Below are positions 20,721-34,141 of a stretch of 34,580 bases of DNA, piece by piece. Origin of the DNA: Nymphaea colorata (lineage: Eukaryota > Streptophyta > Magnoliopsida > Nymphaeales > Nymphaeaceae); the NCBI RefSeq assembly GCF_008831285.2, contig NW_022205284.1:1-34580 (forward strand), given 5' to 3'. Made by a program: the position numbers and the translations under genes. The notes beneath the pieces were generated by a model. That model did no database searches. It saw nothing but the letters and a program-made list of their open reading frames with translations, and had not been told where the DNA came from. Each line of letters opens with the position of its first letter. Positions within the stretch are counted from its first letter, which is position 1.

Positions 20721-21103
20721 CCCCAGGTAGGTCCCATGCCAAAAAAAAAAAAGTTTAACGACAAAAATATGTAATTCTTTTAGGACGTAAAATATTCCTT
20801 TTATAAAGCAGATCTAGCTTCATTTTTTATGATTACAGGTCCCTTTTCGATCCAAATCTAATTTCCTTGAATGGGAAGGTCCCAGATCGATGTTGAAGGT
20901 TGGATCATGGATTAGATAGGTGCTTAGCCTTGAAATATGGATTGTACATCCAGATTTGGATTATAAAGCTGAGTCGAATTGAAAAGCGATGGGGAGCAAT
21001 GATGTTGAGAATTGATCCTTGGGCTCGATTCAAACATTTGAGTCTGAATTATTTCTTTTTATCTAGATTTTTTGTTTTTTGATCTAATCTAGACCTGTGG
21101 GCA
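20721..21103. other. Left flank of satellite array, no recognised feature
   Basis: Ordinary AT-rich sequence without the satellite core word. The array begins where CCCATTTGCATTCATTT appears at about 21,106. Confidence 0.4.
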
Positions 21104-22330
21104 ATCCCATTTGCATTCATTTAAACTTGTGATTTCAATCAACAAAATCATTGTGCATGTAATAACAAGTGAAACGCATTAGGCTAATGATAAGCGATCA
21201 AACGAAAGACGTGAATCTCATTTTTTCATACAAACTTTTAGTTTGAACCATTTAAATCATTCGTTATAGATGTAAAAACAAGCGAAACACGTTATATTAA
21301 CTAAAATACAACAAGTAAATAACTTAAATGTCTTTTATGTACATAAAAGCTTGTGATTTCATTCTACTAAATCATTCAACATGCATGTTTAAGCACATTC
21401 ACGCATTAGTTTGTGATTCAAGTCATTCAATTGATCTCTTATAGTTAACCTTATGTGTTTCACTGTTTATTACTTCTATAAAGAACGATTTAAATGATTG
21501 CAATCACCAGTTCATATAGTTAAAAATGGAATCTATGCATTAATTTCATCCCTAGTACGTAATCGAAAGAAATAAACTTGTCGTTACATCTATAGTACGT
21601 GATATAAGCGATTGAAATCAGTTGTTCATATAAACATGAGTCGGATTTAAGCGATTCATTTGATCACACATAATTAATTGAATGTTTTTAACTTGTTAAT
21701 ACATCCATTTTGAATTATTTATTTGATCGAAATCACAAGTTTGTATGAGAATCAATAAGATTCAAGTCGTTAATTTGTTCCCCTATATTTAATCTAATGT
21801 GTTTCACTTGTTATTACATGTGTAATGAACTATTTAAATGATTGAAATCACAAGTTCATATGGATACAAGTGAGATCTATGCTTTTGTTTGACCCCTTTA
21901 ACTTAATCCAATGAGTTCTCGTATTCAAACGAACAAAAAGTTCTACTTATTGGACCAACTTCAAGCATCAAACTAATGTATACATCAGATTTGTGTCCAT
22001 ATGAATCGGTGATTTCAATCATTTAAATCATTACTTATACATATAATAACAAATGAAACACATTAGATTAACTATAAAAGAGCAAATGAACCACTTGAAT
22101 TTTGTTTATTTTCATGCAAACTTGTGATTTAAATCCACTAAATCAATCAACGTGGATGTAGCAACAAGTTAGTTAATCACATTTAATGAAATATGCGTAC
22201 TCAGATGAATCGCTTAAATCCCACTCGCATTGATACAAACTTGTGATTTCAATTCATTAGATCCTTACTATTGATGTAACTACAAGTTCAACTCATTGGA
22301 TTGACTACAAGAGATCAAACTAATTCATAT
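21104..22330. repeat. Left-edge satellite repeat copy 1 (about 1.23 kb)
   Basis: It begins with two to three forward monomers, switches to reverse at about 21,400, then back to forward near 21,920. The stretch 21,124-21,660 is the inverted equivalent of the 850-bp X block found at 26,110-26,600 and in later HORs. It recurs at an offset of about 1,225-1,229 bp in copy 2. Confidence 0.8.
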
Positions 22331-23006
22331 TCCACTTGCATCCATTTGAACTTGTGATTTCAATCAACAAAATCAAACATTGTACATGTAATAACAAGTG
22401 AAACGCATTAGGCTAATGATAAGCGATCAAACGAATGACGTGAATCTCATTTTTTCATACAAACTTTTAGTTTGAACCGTTTAAATCATTTATTATAGAT
22501 GTAATAACAAGCGAAACACGTTATATTAACTGAAATACAACATGTAAATAACTTAAATGCCATTTATGTTCATACAAGCATGTAATTTCATTCCACTAAA
22601 TCATTCAACATGCATGTTTAAGCACATTCACGCATTAGTTTGTGATCCAAGTCATTCAATTAATCCCTTATAGTTAACCTAATGTGTTTCACTGTTTATT
22701 ACTTCTATAATGAACGATTTAAATGATTGAAATCACCAGTTTATATAGTTAAAAATGGAATCTATGCATTAGTTTCATCCCTAGTACTTAATCGAAAGAA
22801 ATAAACTTGTTGTTACATCTATAGTACGCGATATAAGCGTTTGAAATCAGTTGTTCGTATAAACATGAGTGGGATTTAAGCGATTCATTTGATCACACAT
22901 ATTTAATTGAGATCTATGAGTTAGTTTGATCCAATGAGTTCAACTCATTGTTACATCAATTGTGAATGATCCAAGAGATTGAATTCACAAGTACGCATCA
23001 ATAGAG
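22331..23006. repeat. Left-edge satellite repeat copy 2 (truncated)
   Basis: It matches copy 1 from 22,331 to about 22,905 (for example AATCGAAAGA at 22,790 versus 21,561), then departs after TTTAATTGA into sequence of the ordinary HOR. This is the junction between the inverted left edge and the main array. Confidence 0.75.
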
Positions 23007-23087
23007 GTGGGATTTAAGTGATTCATTCGATCACACATATTTAATTGAATATGCATAACTTGATCAAATGAATCGCTTACGTCCCAC
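23007..23087. repeat. 81-bp dyad (first of eight)
   Basis: An imperfect palindrome in which a reverse and a forward monomer meet head to head. The left arm GTGGGATTTAAGTGATTCAT pairs with the right arm, whose complement reads GTGGGACGTAAGCGATTCAT, around a centre near TTTAATTGAATATGCATAAC. Homology of the arms continues outward, at least 60 bp further on each side. Further copies of exactly 81 bp are at 24,165-24,245, 25,322-25,402, 27,333-27,413, 29,036-29,116, 30,741-30,821, 32,445-32,525 and 34,142-34,222. Confidence 0.85.
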
Positions 23088-24164
23088 TCGTATTTAGACG
23101 AACTTGTGCTTTAAATCCCTTAGAAAGTTCACTACAAATGTAAAAACAATAGCAAGAATCTAAGGAAATGAAATCACATGTTTGTATCAATACGGGTGAA
23201 ACTACAATTCAATCATTTAAGTTAGTCATTATAGATGTAATAACAAGTGAAACGCATTAGATACACTATAAGCGCACAAATGAATGACTTGAATCTTATT
23301 TGTTTTCATACAAACTTGAGATTTCAATCTACTAAATCATTCAATATAGATGCAACAACAAGTTAAGTACATTCAATCAAATATGTGTGATCAAGTGAAT
23401 CACTTAAATACCACTCGTACTGATACGAACTTGTGATTTCAATACCTTTGGTCATTCACTATAAATATAACAAGTTAAACTCATTGAATTAAGTAAAAAG
23501 GATCAAACAAAAGAATAGATCTTAATTGTATCCATAAGAACTTGTGATTTCAATCATTTAAACCGTTCATTACACATGTAATAACAAGTGAAACACATTA
23601 AATTAAATTTAGGGGAGCAAATTAACCACTTGAATCTTGTTCATTCTCACACAAACTTGTGATTTCGATCAAATGTATCCATAAGAATAATGTGTTTTAC
23701 TTGTTATGATATGTATAAGGAATGATTTAAGTGATTGAAATCACCAATTCATATGGACACAAATCTGATGTATATATTAGTTTGATGCTTGTAGTTAGTC
23801 CAATAAGTAGAACTTTTTGTTCGTATCAATACGAGTGGGACTTTGTAATTCATTTCATCACGTCTACTTAATTAAATGTTTTTACCTTGTTGTCACATCC
23901 ATATTGAATGATTTAGTTGATTGAAATCGTAAGTTTGCATGGAAATAAATAAGAATCAGGTCATTTGTTTGATCCCTTGGAGTTAATTTAAAGTGTTTCA
24001 CTTTTTATTACATTTATGATGAACGATTTAAATAATTGAAACCACAAGTTTATACAGATACAAATGAGATCTATGAGTTAGTTTGATCCAATGAGTTCAA
24101 CTAATTTGTTACATCTGTTGTGAATGATCCAAGGGATTGAATTCACTAGTACGCATCAATAGAG
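23007..24164. repeat. HOR copy 1, short form (1,158 bp)
   Basis: Delimited from one 81-bp dyad to the next. It lacks the X block: sequence passes from GATTTCGATCAAATG directly to TATCCATAAGAATAATGTG near 23,671. It keeps the 307-bp segment (about 23,765-24,115) that is absent from the later 1.7-kb copies. Confidence 0.8.
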
Positions 24165-25321
24165 GTGGGATTTAAGCGATTCATTCGATCACACATATTT
24201 AATTGAATATGCATAACTTGAGCAAATGAATCGCTTACGTCCCACTCGTATTTAGACGAACTTGTGCTTTAAATCCCTTAGAAAGTTCAATACAAATGTA
24301 ACAACAATATCAAGAATCTAAGGGATTGAAATCACATGTTTGTATCAACACGGGTGAAACTACAATTCAATCATTTAAGTTAGTCATTATAGATGTAATA
24401 ACAAGTGAAACGCATTAGATACACTATAAGCGCGCAAATGAATGACTTGAATCTTATTTGTTTTCATACAAACTTGAGATTTCAATCTACTAAATCATTC
24501 AATATAGATGCAACAACAAGTTAAGTACATTCAATCAAATATGTGTGATCAAGTGAATCACTTAAATACCACTCGTACTGATACGAACTTGTGATTTCAA
24601 TACCTTAGGTCAGTCACTATAAATATAACAAGTTAAACTCATTGAATTAAGTAAAAAGGATCAAACAAAAGAATAGATCTCACTTGTATCCATAAGAACT
24701 TGTGATTTCAATCATTTAAACCGTTCATTACACATATAATAACAAGTGAAACACATTAGATTAAATTTAGGGGAGCAAATTAACCACTTGAATCTTGTTC
24801 ATTCTCACACAAACTTGTGATTTCGATCAAATGTATCCATAAGAATAATGTGTTTACTTGTTATGATATGTATAAGGAATGATTAAAGTGATTGAAATCA
24901 CCAATTCATATGGACACAAATCTGATGTATATATTGGTTTGATGCTTGTAGTTAGTCCAATAAGTAGAACTTTTTGTTCGTATCAAAACGAGTGGGATTT
25001 TTATAATTCATTTCATCACGTCTACTTAATTAAACGAATTTACCTTATTGTCACATCCATATTGAATGATTTAGTTGATTGAAATCGTAAGTTTGCATGG
25101 AAATAAATAATAATAAGGTCGTTTGTTTGATCCCTTGGAGTTAATTTAAAGTGTTTCACTTTTTATTACATCCATGATGAACGATTTAAATAATTGAAAC
25201 TACAAGTTTATATAGATACAAATGAGATCTATCAGTCAGTTTGATCCAACGAGTTCAACTCATTGTTACATCTGTTGTGAATGATCCAAGGGATTGAATT
25301 CACAAGTACGCATCAGTAGAG
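24165..25321. repeat. HOR copy 2, short form (1,157 bp)
   Basis: Almost the same layout as copy 1, with the same X-less junction near 24,828. The similarity to copy 1 is high but with visible substitutions and small indels. Confidence 0.8.
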
Positions 25322-27332
25322 GTGGGATTTAAGTGACTCATTCAATCACACATATTTAATTGAATATGCATAACTTGATCAAATGAATCGCTTACATGCC
25401 ACTCCTATTTAGACGTACTTGTGTTTTAAATCCCTTACAAAGTTCACTATAAATGTAACAACAATAGCAAGGATCTAAGGGAATGAAATCACATGTACAA
25501 GGGATCAAACTATAGCATAAACCCCATTTGTATCCATATGAACTTGTGATTTAAATCATTTAAGTTAGTCATTATAGATGTAATAACAAGTGAAACGCAT
25601 TAGATACACAATAAGCGCGCAAATGAACGACTTGAATCTTATTTGTTTTCATACAAACTTGAGATTTCAATCCACTAAATCATTCAATATAGATGCAACA
25701 ACAAGTTAAGTACATTCAATCAAATATGTGTGATCAAATGAATCACTTAAATACCACTCGTACTGATACGAACTTGTGATTTCAATACCTTACGTCATTC
25801 ACTATAAATATAACAAGTTAAACTCATTGAATTAAGTAAAAGGGATCAAACAAAAGCATAGATCCCACTTGTATCCATAAGAACTTGTGATTTTTCAATC
25901 ATTTAAACCGTTCATTACACATGTAATAACAAGTGAAACAGATTCGATTAAATATAGGGGAGCAAATTAACCACTTGAATCTTGTTCATTCTCACACAAA
26001 CTTGTGATTTCGATCAAATGAAACATTCAAAATGGATGTATTAATAAGTTAAAAACATTCAATTAAATATGTGTGATCAAATGACTCACTTAAATTCGAC
26101 TAATGTTTATACAAACAACTGATTTCAATCGCTTATATCGCGTACTATAGATGTAACGACAAATTGAATTCTTTCGATTAACTATTAGGGATGAAACTAA
26201 TGCATAGATCCCATTTTTAACTATATGAACTTGTGTGATTTCAATCATTTAAACGTTCTTTATAAAAGTAATAAACGGTGAAGCACATTAGCGATCAATT
26301 GAATGACTTGAATCACAAACTAATGCATGAATGTGCTTAAACATGAATGTTGAATGATTTAGTGGATTGAAATCATAAGCTTGAATGACCATAAATGACA
26401 TTTAAGTGATTTACTTGTTGTATTTTAGTTAATATAATGTGGTTTGCTAGTTATTACATCCATAATGAATGATTTAAATGGTTGAAGCTAAAAGTTTATA
26501 TGAAAAAAAATGAAATTCAAGTCATTCGTTTGATCGCTTATCACTACATTTACAATGATTGTTTTACTTGATTGAAATCACAAGTTCAAATGGATGCAAA
26601 TAGGATCTATGCATTAGTTTGATCTCTTGTAGTTAATCCAATGAGTTGAACTTGTAGTTACATCAATAGTAAGGATCCAATGAATTGAAATTACAAGTTT
26701 TTATCAATACGAGTTGGATTTAAGCGGTTCACCTAAGCACGCATATTTCATTGAATGTGATTAACTTGTTGCTACATCCACGTTGAATGATTTAGTGGAT
26801 TTAAATCACAAGTTTGAAAGAAAATGAATGAAATTGAAGTGGTTCATTTGATCTTTTATAGTTAATCTAATGTGTTTTACTTGTTATGATATGTATAAAG
26901 AATGATTTAAGTGATTGAAATCACCAATTCATATGGACACAAATCTGATGTATACATTAGTTTGATGCTTGTAGTTAGTCCAATAAGTAGAACTTTTTGT
27001 TCGTATCAATACGAGTGGGATTTTTGTAATTCATTTCATCACGTCTACTTAATTAAACGTATTTAACTTATTATCACGTCCATATTGAATGATTTAGTTT
27101 ATTGAAACGCAAGTTTGCATGGAAATAAATAATAATAAGGTCGTTTGTTTGATCCCTTGGAGTTAATAATCGGGTATTACATCTATGATGAATGATTTAA
27201 ATAATTGAAACTACAAGTTTATATAGATACAAATGAGATCTATCAGTCAGTTTGATCCAACGAGTTCAACTCATTGTTACATCTGTTGTGAATGATCCAA
27301 GGGATTGAATTCACAAGTACGCTTCAATAGAG
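25322..27332. repeat. HOR copy 3, long form (2,011 bp)
   Basis: It contains the X block (about 26,016-26,865, roughly 850 bp) as well as the 307-bp segment (about 26,945-27,290). It is the only copy in the window having both. Confidence 0.85.
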
Positions 27333-29035
27333 GTGGGATTTAAGTGATTCATTCGATCACATATATTTAATTGAATATGCATAACTTGATCAAATGAATC
27401 GCTTAAATCCCACTCGTATTTAGACGTACTTGTGCTTTAAATCCCCTAGAAAGTTCACTATAAATGTAACAACAATAGCAAGGATCTAAGGGAATGAAAT
27501 CACATGTACAAGGGATCAAACTGTAGCATAAACCCCATTTGTATCCATATGAACTTGTGATTTAAATCATTTAAGTTAGTCATTATAGATGTAATAACAA
27601 GTGAAACGCATTAGATACACTATAAGCGCGCAAATGAACGACTTGAATCTTATTTGTTTTCATACAAACTTGAGATTTCAATCCACTAAATCATTCAATA
27701 TAGATGCAACAACAAGTTAAGTACATTCAATCAAATATGTGTGATCAAATGAATAACTTAAATACCACTCGTACTGATACGAACCTTGTGATTTCAATAC
27801 CTTAGACCATTCACTATAAATATAACAAGTTAAACTCATTGAATTAAGTAAAAGGGATCAAACAAAAGCATAGATCCCACTTGTATCCATAAGAACTTGT
27901 GATTTCAATCATTTAAACCATTCATTACACATGTATTAACAAGTGAAACAGATTAGATTAAATATAGGGGAGCAAATTAACCACTTGAATCTTGTTCATT
28001 CTCACACAAACTTGTGATTTTGATCAAATGAACCATTCAAAATGGATGCATTAATAAGTTAAAAACATTCAATTAAATATGTGTGATCAAATGACTCACT
28101 TAAATTCGACTAATGTTTATACAAACAACTAATTTCAATTGCTTATATCGCGTACTATAGATGTAACGACAAATTGAATTCTTTCGATTAACTGTTAAGG
28201 ATGAAACTAATGCATAAATCTCATTTTTAACTATATGAACTTGTGTGATTTCTATCATTTAATTGTTCTTTATAAAAGTAGTAAACGGTGAAACACATTA
28301 GCGATCAATTGAATGACTTGAATCACAAACTAACGCATGAATGTGCTTAAACATGCATGTTGAATGATTTAGTGGATTGAAATCACAAGCTTGATTGACC
28401 ATAAATGACATTTAAGTGATTTACTTGTTGTATTTTAGTTAATATAATCTGGTTCGCTAGTTATTACATCTATAATGAATGATTTAAATGGTTGAAGCTA
28501 AAAGTTTATATGAAAAAAATGAGATTCAAGTCGTTCGTTTGATCGCTTATCATTACCTTAATGCGTTTCACTTGTTGTTACACGTAGAATGATTGTTTTT
28601 GTTGATTGAAATCACAAGTTCAAATGGATGCAAATGGGATCTATGCATTAGTTTGATCTCTTGTGGTTAATCCAATGAGTTGAACTTGTAGTTACATCAA
28701 TAGTAAGGATCCAATGAATTGAAATTACAAGTTTGTATCAATACGAGTGGGATTTAAGCGATTCATCTAAGCACGCATATTTCATTGAATATGATTGACT
28801 TGTTGCTACATCCACGTTGAATGATTTAGTGGATTTAAATCACGAGTTTGCATGAAAATGAATGAAATTGAAGTGGTTCATTTGATCTTTTATGGTTAAT
28901 CTAATGTGTTTTACTTGTTATGATATGTATAAGGAATGATATAAGTAATTGAAATCACCAATTCATATGGACATAAATCTGATGTATATTGTGAATGATC
29001 CAAGGGATTGAATTCACAAGTACGCATCAATAGAG
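27333..29035. repeat. HOR copy 4, 1.7-kb form (1,703 bp)
   Basis: X block present, 307-bp segment missing: CTGATGTATATTGTGAATG at about 28,979 joins the two sides directly. Confidence 0.85.
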
Positions 29036-30740
29036 GTGGGATTTAAGTGATTCATTCGATCACACATATTTAATTGAATATGCATAACTTGATCAAATGA
29101 ATCGCTTACATCCCACTCGTATTTAGACGAACTTGTGCTTTAAATCCCTTAGAAAGTTCACTATAAATGTAACAACAATAGCAAGGATCTAAGGGAATGA
29201 AATCACATGTTTGTATCAATATGGGTGAAACTACAATGGATCAAACTATAGCATAAACCCCATTTGTATCCATATGAACTTGTGATTTAAATCATTTAAG
29301 TTAGTCATTATAGATGTAATAACAAGTGAAACGCATTAGATACACTATAAGCGCGCAAATAAACGACTTGAATCTTATTTGTTTTCATACAAACTTGAGA
29401 TTTCAATCCACTAAATCATTCAATATAGGTGCAACAACAAGTTAAGTACATTCAATCAAATATGTGTGATCAAATGAATCACTTAAATACCACTCGTACT
29501 CATACAAACTTGTGATTTCAAAACCTTAGGTCATTCACTATAAATATAACAAGTTAAACTCATTGAATTAAGTAAAAGGGATCAAACAAAAGCATAGATC
29601 CCACTTATATCCATAAGAACTTGTGGTTTCAATCATTTAAACCGTTCATTACACATGTAATAACAAGTGAAACAGATTAGATTAAATATAAGGGAGCAAA
29701 TTAACCACTTGAATCTTGTTCATTCTCACACAAACTTGTGATTTCGATCAAATGAATCATTCAAAATGGATGTATTAATAAGTTAAAAACATTGAATTAA
29801 ATATGTGTGATCAAATATTCGACTAATGTTTATACAAACAACTGATTTCAATCGCTTATATCGCGTACTATAGATGTAACGACAAATTGAATTCTTTCGA
29901 TTAACTATTAGGGATGAAACTAATGCATAGATCCCATTTTTAACTATATGAACTTGTGTGATTTCAATCATTTAAACGTTCATTATAAAAGTAATAAACG
30001 GTGAAACACATTAGCGATCAATTGAATCACTTCAATCACAAACTAACGCATGAATGTGCTTAAACATGCATGTTGAATGATTTAGTGGATTGAAATCACA
30101 AGCTTGAATGACCATAAATGACATTTAAGTGATTTACTTGTTGTATTTTAGTTAATATAATATGTTTCGCTGGTTATTACATCTATAATGAATGGTTGAA
30201 ACTAAAAGTTTATATGAAAAAAAATGAGATTCAAGTCGTTCGTTTGATCGCTTATCTTACCTTTATGCGTTTCACTTGTTGTTACACGTAGAATGATTGT
30301 TTTTGTTGATTGAAATCACAAGTTCAAATGGATGCAAATGGGATCTATGCATTAGTTTGATCTCTTGTGGTTAATCCAATGAGTTGAACTTGTAGTTACA
30401 TCAATAGTAAGGATCCAATGAATTGAAATTACAAGTTTGTATCAATACGAGTGGGATTTAAGCGATTCATCTAAGCACGCATATTTCATTGAATATGATT
30501 GACTTGTTGCTACATCCACGTTGAATGATTTAGTGGATTTAAATCACGAGTTTGCATGAAAATGAATGAAATTGAAGTGGTTCATTTGATCTTTTATGGT
30601 TAATCTAATGTGTTTTACTTGTTATGATATGTATAAGGAATGATATAAGTAATTGAAATCACCAATTCATATGGACATAAATCTGATGTAAATTGTGAAT
30701 GATCCAAGGGATTGAATTCACAAGTACGCATAAAATAGAG
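29036..30740. repeat. HOR copy 5, 1.7-kb form (1,705 bp)
   Basis: Same layout as copy 4. It is nearly identical to copy 6; for instance 29,783-29,971 and 31,488-31,676 differ at only a few bases by eye. Confidence 0.88.
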
Positions 30741-32444
30741 GTGGGATTTAAGTGATTCATTCGATCACACATATTTAATTGAATATGCATAACTTGATCA
30801 AATGAATCGCTTACATCCCACTCGTATTTAGACGAACTTGTGCTTTAAATCCCTTAGAAAGTTCACTATAAATGTAACAACAATAGCAAGGATCTAAGGG
30901 AATGAAATCACATGTTTGTATCAATATGGGTGAAACTACAATGGATCAAACTATAGCATAAACCCCATTTGTATCCATATGAACTTGTGATTTAAATCAT
31001 TTAAGTTAGTCATTATAGGTGTAATAACAAGTGAAACGCATTAGATACACTATAAGCGCGCAAATAAACGACTTGAATCTTATTTGTTTTCATACAAACT
31101 TGAGATTTCAATCCACTAAATCATTCAATATAGGTGCAACAACAAGTTAAGTACATTCAATCAAATATGTGTGATCAAATGAATCACTTAAATACCACTC
31201 GTACTCATACAAACTTGTGATTTCAAAACCTTAGGTCATTCACTATAAATATAACAAGTTAAACTCATTGAATTAAGTAAAAGGGATCAAACAAAAGCAT
31301 AGATCCCACTTATATCCATAAGAACTTGTGGTTTCAATCATTTAAACCGTTCATTACACATGTAATAACAAGTGAAACAGATTAGATTAAATATAAGGGA
31401 GCAAATTAACCACTTGAATCTTGTTCATTCTCACACAAACTTGTGATTTCGATCAAATGAATCATTCAAAATGGATGTATTAATAAGTTAAAAACATTCA
31501 ATTAAATATGTGTGATCAAATATTCGACTAATGTTTATACAAACAACTGATTTCAATCGCTTATATCGCGTACTATAGATGTAACGACAAATTGAATTCT
31601 TTCGATTAACTATTAGGGATGAAACTAATGCATAGATCCCAGTTTTAACTATATGAACTTGTGTGATTTCAATCATTTAAACGTTCATTATAAAAGTAAT
31701 AAACGGTGAAACACATTAGCGATCAATTGAATCACTTCAATCACAAACTAACGCATGAATGTGCTTAAACATGCATGTTGAATGATTTAGTGGATTGAAA
31801 TCACAAGCTTGAATGAGCATAAATGACATTTAAGTGATTTACTTGTTGTATTTTAGTTAATATAATATGTTTCGCTGGTTATTACATCTATAATGAATGG
31901 TTGAAACTAAAAGTTTATATGAAAAAAAATGAGATTCAAGTCGTTCGTTTGATCGCTTATCTTACCTTAATGCGTTTCAATTGTTATTACATGTACAATG
32001 ATTGATTTTGTTGACCGAAATCACAAGTTCAAATGGATGCAAATGAGATCTATGCATTACTTTGATCTCTTGTAGATAATCCAATGAGTTGAACTTGTAG
32101 TTACATCAATAGTAAGGATTCAATGAATTGAAATTACAAGTTTGTATCAATACGAGTGTCATTTAAGCGATTCATCTAAGCACACATATTTCATTGAATG
32201 TGATTAACTTGTTGCTACATCCACGTTGAATGATTTAATGGATTTAAATCACAAGTTTGCATGAAAATGAATGAAATTGAAGTGGTTCATTTGATCTTTT
32301 ATGGTTAATCTAATGTGTTTTAATTGTTATGATATGTATAAGGAATGATTTAAGTAATTGAAATCACCAATTCATGTGGACATAAATCTGATGTATATTG
32401 TGAATGATCCAAGGGATTGAATTCACAAGTACGCATCAATAGAG
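30741..32444. repeat. HOR copy 6, 1.7-kb form (1,704 bp)
   Basis: Near-identical to copy 5 through about 31,960; then more like copy 7, as in GATCTCTTGTAGATAATCC at 32,065. Confidence 0.88.
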
Positions 32445-34141
32445 GTGGGATTTAAGTGATGCATTCGATCACACATATTTAATTGAATATGCATAACTTG
32501 ATCAAATGAATCGCTTACATCCCACTCGTCTTTAGACAAACTTGTGCTTTAAATCCCTTAGAAAGTTCACTATAAATGTAACAACAATAGCAAGGATCTA
32601 AGGGAATGAAATCACATGTTTGTATCAATACGGGTGAAACTACAAGGGATCAAACTATAGCATAAACCCCATTTGTATTCATATTAACTTGTGATTTAAA
32701 TCATTTAAGTTAGTCATTATAGATGTAATAACAAGTGAAACGCATTAGATACACTATAAGCGCGCAAATGAACGACTTGAATCTTATTTGTTTTCATACA
32801 AACTTGAGATTTCAATCCACTAAATCATTCAATATAGATGCAACAACAAGTTAAGTACATTCAATCAAATATGTGTGATCAAATGAATCACTTAAATACC
32901 ACTTGTACTGATACGAACTTGTGATTTCCATACCTTAGGTCATTCACTATAAATATAACAAGTTAAACTCATTGAATTAAGTAAAAGGGATCAAACAAAA
33001 GCATAGATCCCACTTATAAGAACTTGTGATTTCAATCATTTAAACCGTTCATTACACATGTAATCACAAGTGAAACAGATTAGATTTAATATAGGGGAGC
33101 AAATTAACCACTTGAATCTTGTTCATTCCCACACAAACTTGTGATTTCGATCAAATGAATCATTCAAAATGGATGTATTAATAAGTTAAAAACATTCAAT
33201 TAAATATGTGTGATCAAATATTCGACTAATGTTTATACAAACAACTGATTTCAATCACTTATATCGCGTACTATAGATGTAACGACAAATTGAATTCTTT
33301 CGATTAACTATTAGGGATGAAACTAATGCATAGATCCCATTTTTAACTATATGAACTTGTGTGATTTCAATCATTTAAACGTTCTTTATAAAAGTAATAA
33401 ACGGTGAAACACATTAGCGATCAATTGAATCACTTCAATCACAAACTAACGCATGAATGTGCTTAAACATGCATGTTGAATGATTTAGTGGATTGAAATC
33501 ACAAGCTTGAATGGCCATAAATGACATTTAAGTGATTTACTTGTTGTATTTTAGTTAATATAATATGTTTCGCTGGTTATTACATCTATAATGAATGGTT
33601 GAAACTAAAAGTTTATATGAAAAAAAATGAGATTCAAGTCGTTCGTTTGATCGCTTATCTTACCTTTATGCGTTTCACTTGTTATTACATGTACAATGAT
33701 TGATTTTGTTGACTAAATCACAAGTTCAAATGGATGCAAATGAGATCTATGCATTACTTTGATCTCATGTAGATAATCCAATGAGTTGAACTTGTAGTTA
33801 CATCAATAGTAAGGATTCAATGAATTGAAATTACAAGTTTGTATCAATACGAGTGGCATTTAAGCGATTCATCTAGGCACACATATTTCATTGAATGTGA
33901 TTAACTTGTTGCTACATCTACGTTGAATGATTTAGTAGATTTAAATCACAAGTTTGCATGAAAATGAATGAAATTGAAGTGGTTCATTTGATCTTTTATG
34001 GTTAATCTAATGTGTTTTACTTGTTATGATATGTATAAGGAATGATTTAAGTAATTGAAATCACCAATTCATATGGACATAAATCTGATGTATATTGTGA
34101 ATGATCTAAGGGATTGAATTCACAAGTACGCATCAATAGAG
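32445..34141. repeat. HOR copy 7, 1.7-kb form (1,697 bp)
   Basis: Same layout, with small deletions, such as the loss of TATCC near 33,015 and of a GA near 33,713. Confidence 0.88.

Noticed and set aside
29783-29971. Reverse 62-codon frame conserved at 31,488-31,676
   Set aside because: Conservation follows from near-identity of the HOR copies. The frame is not preserved in copies 3, 4 and 7 as a defined gene and has no recognisable domain.
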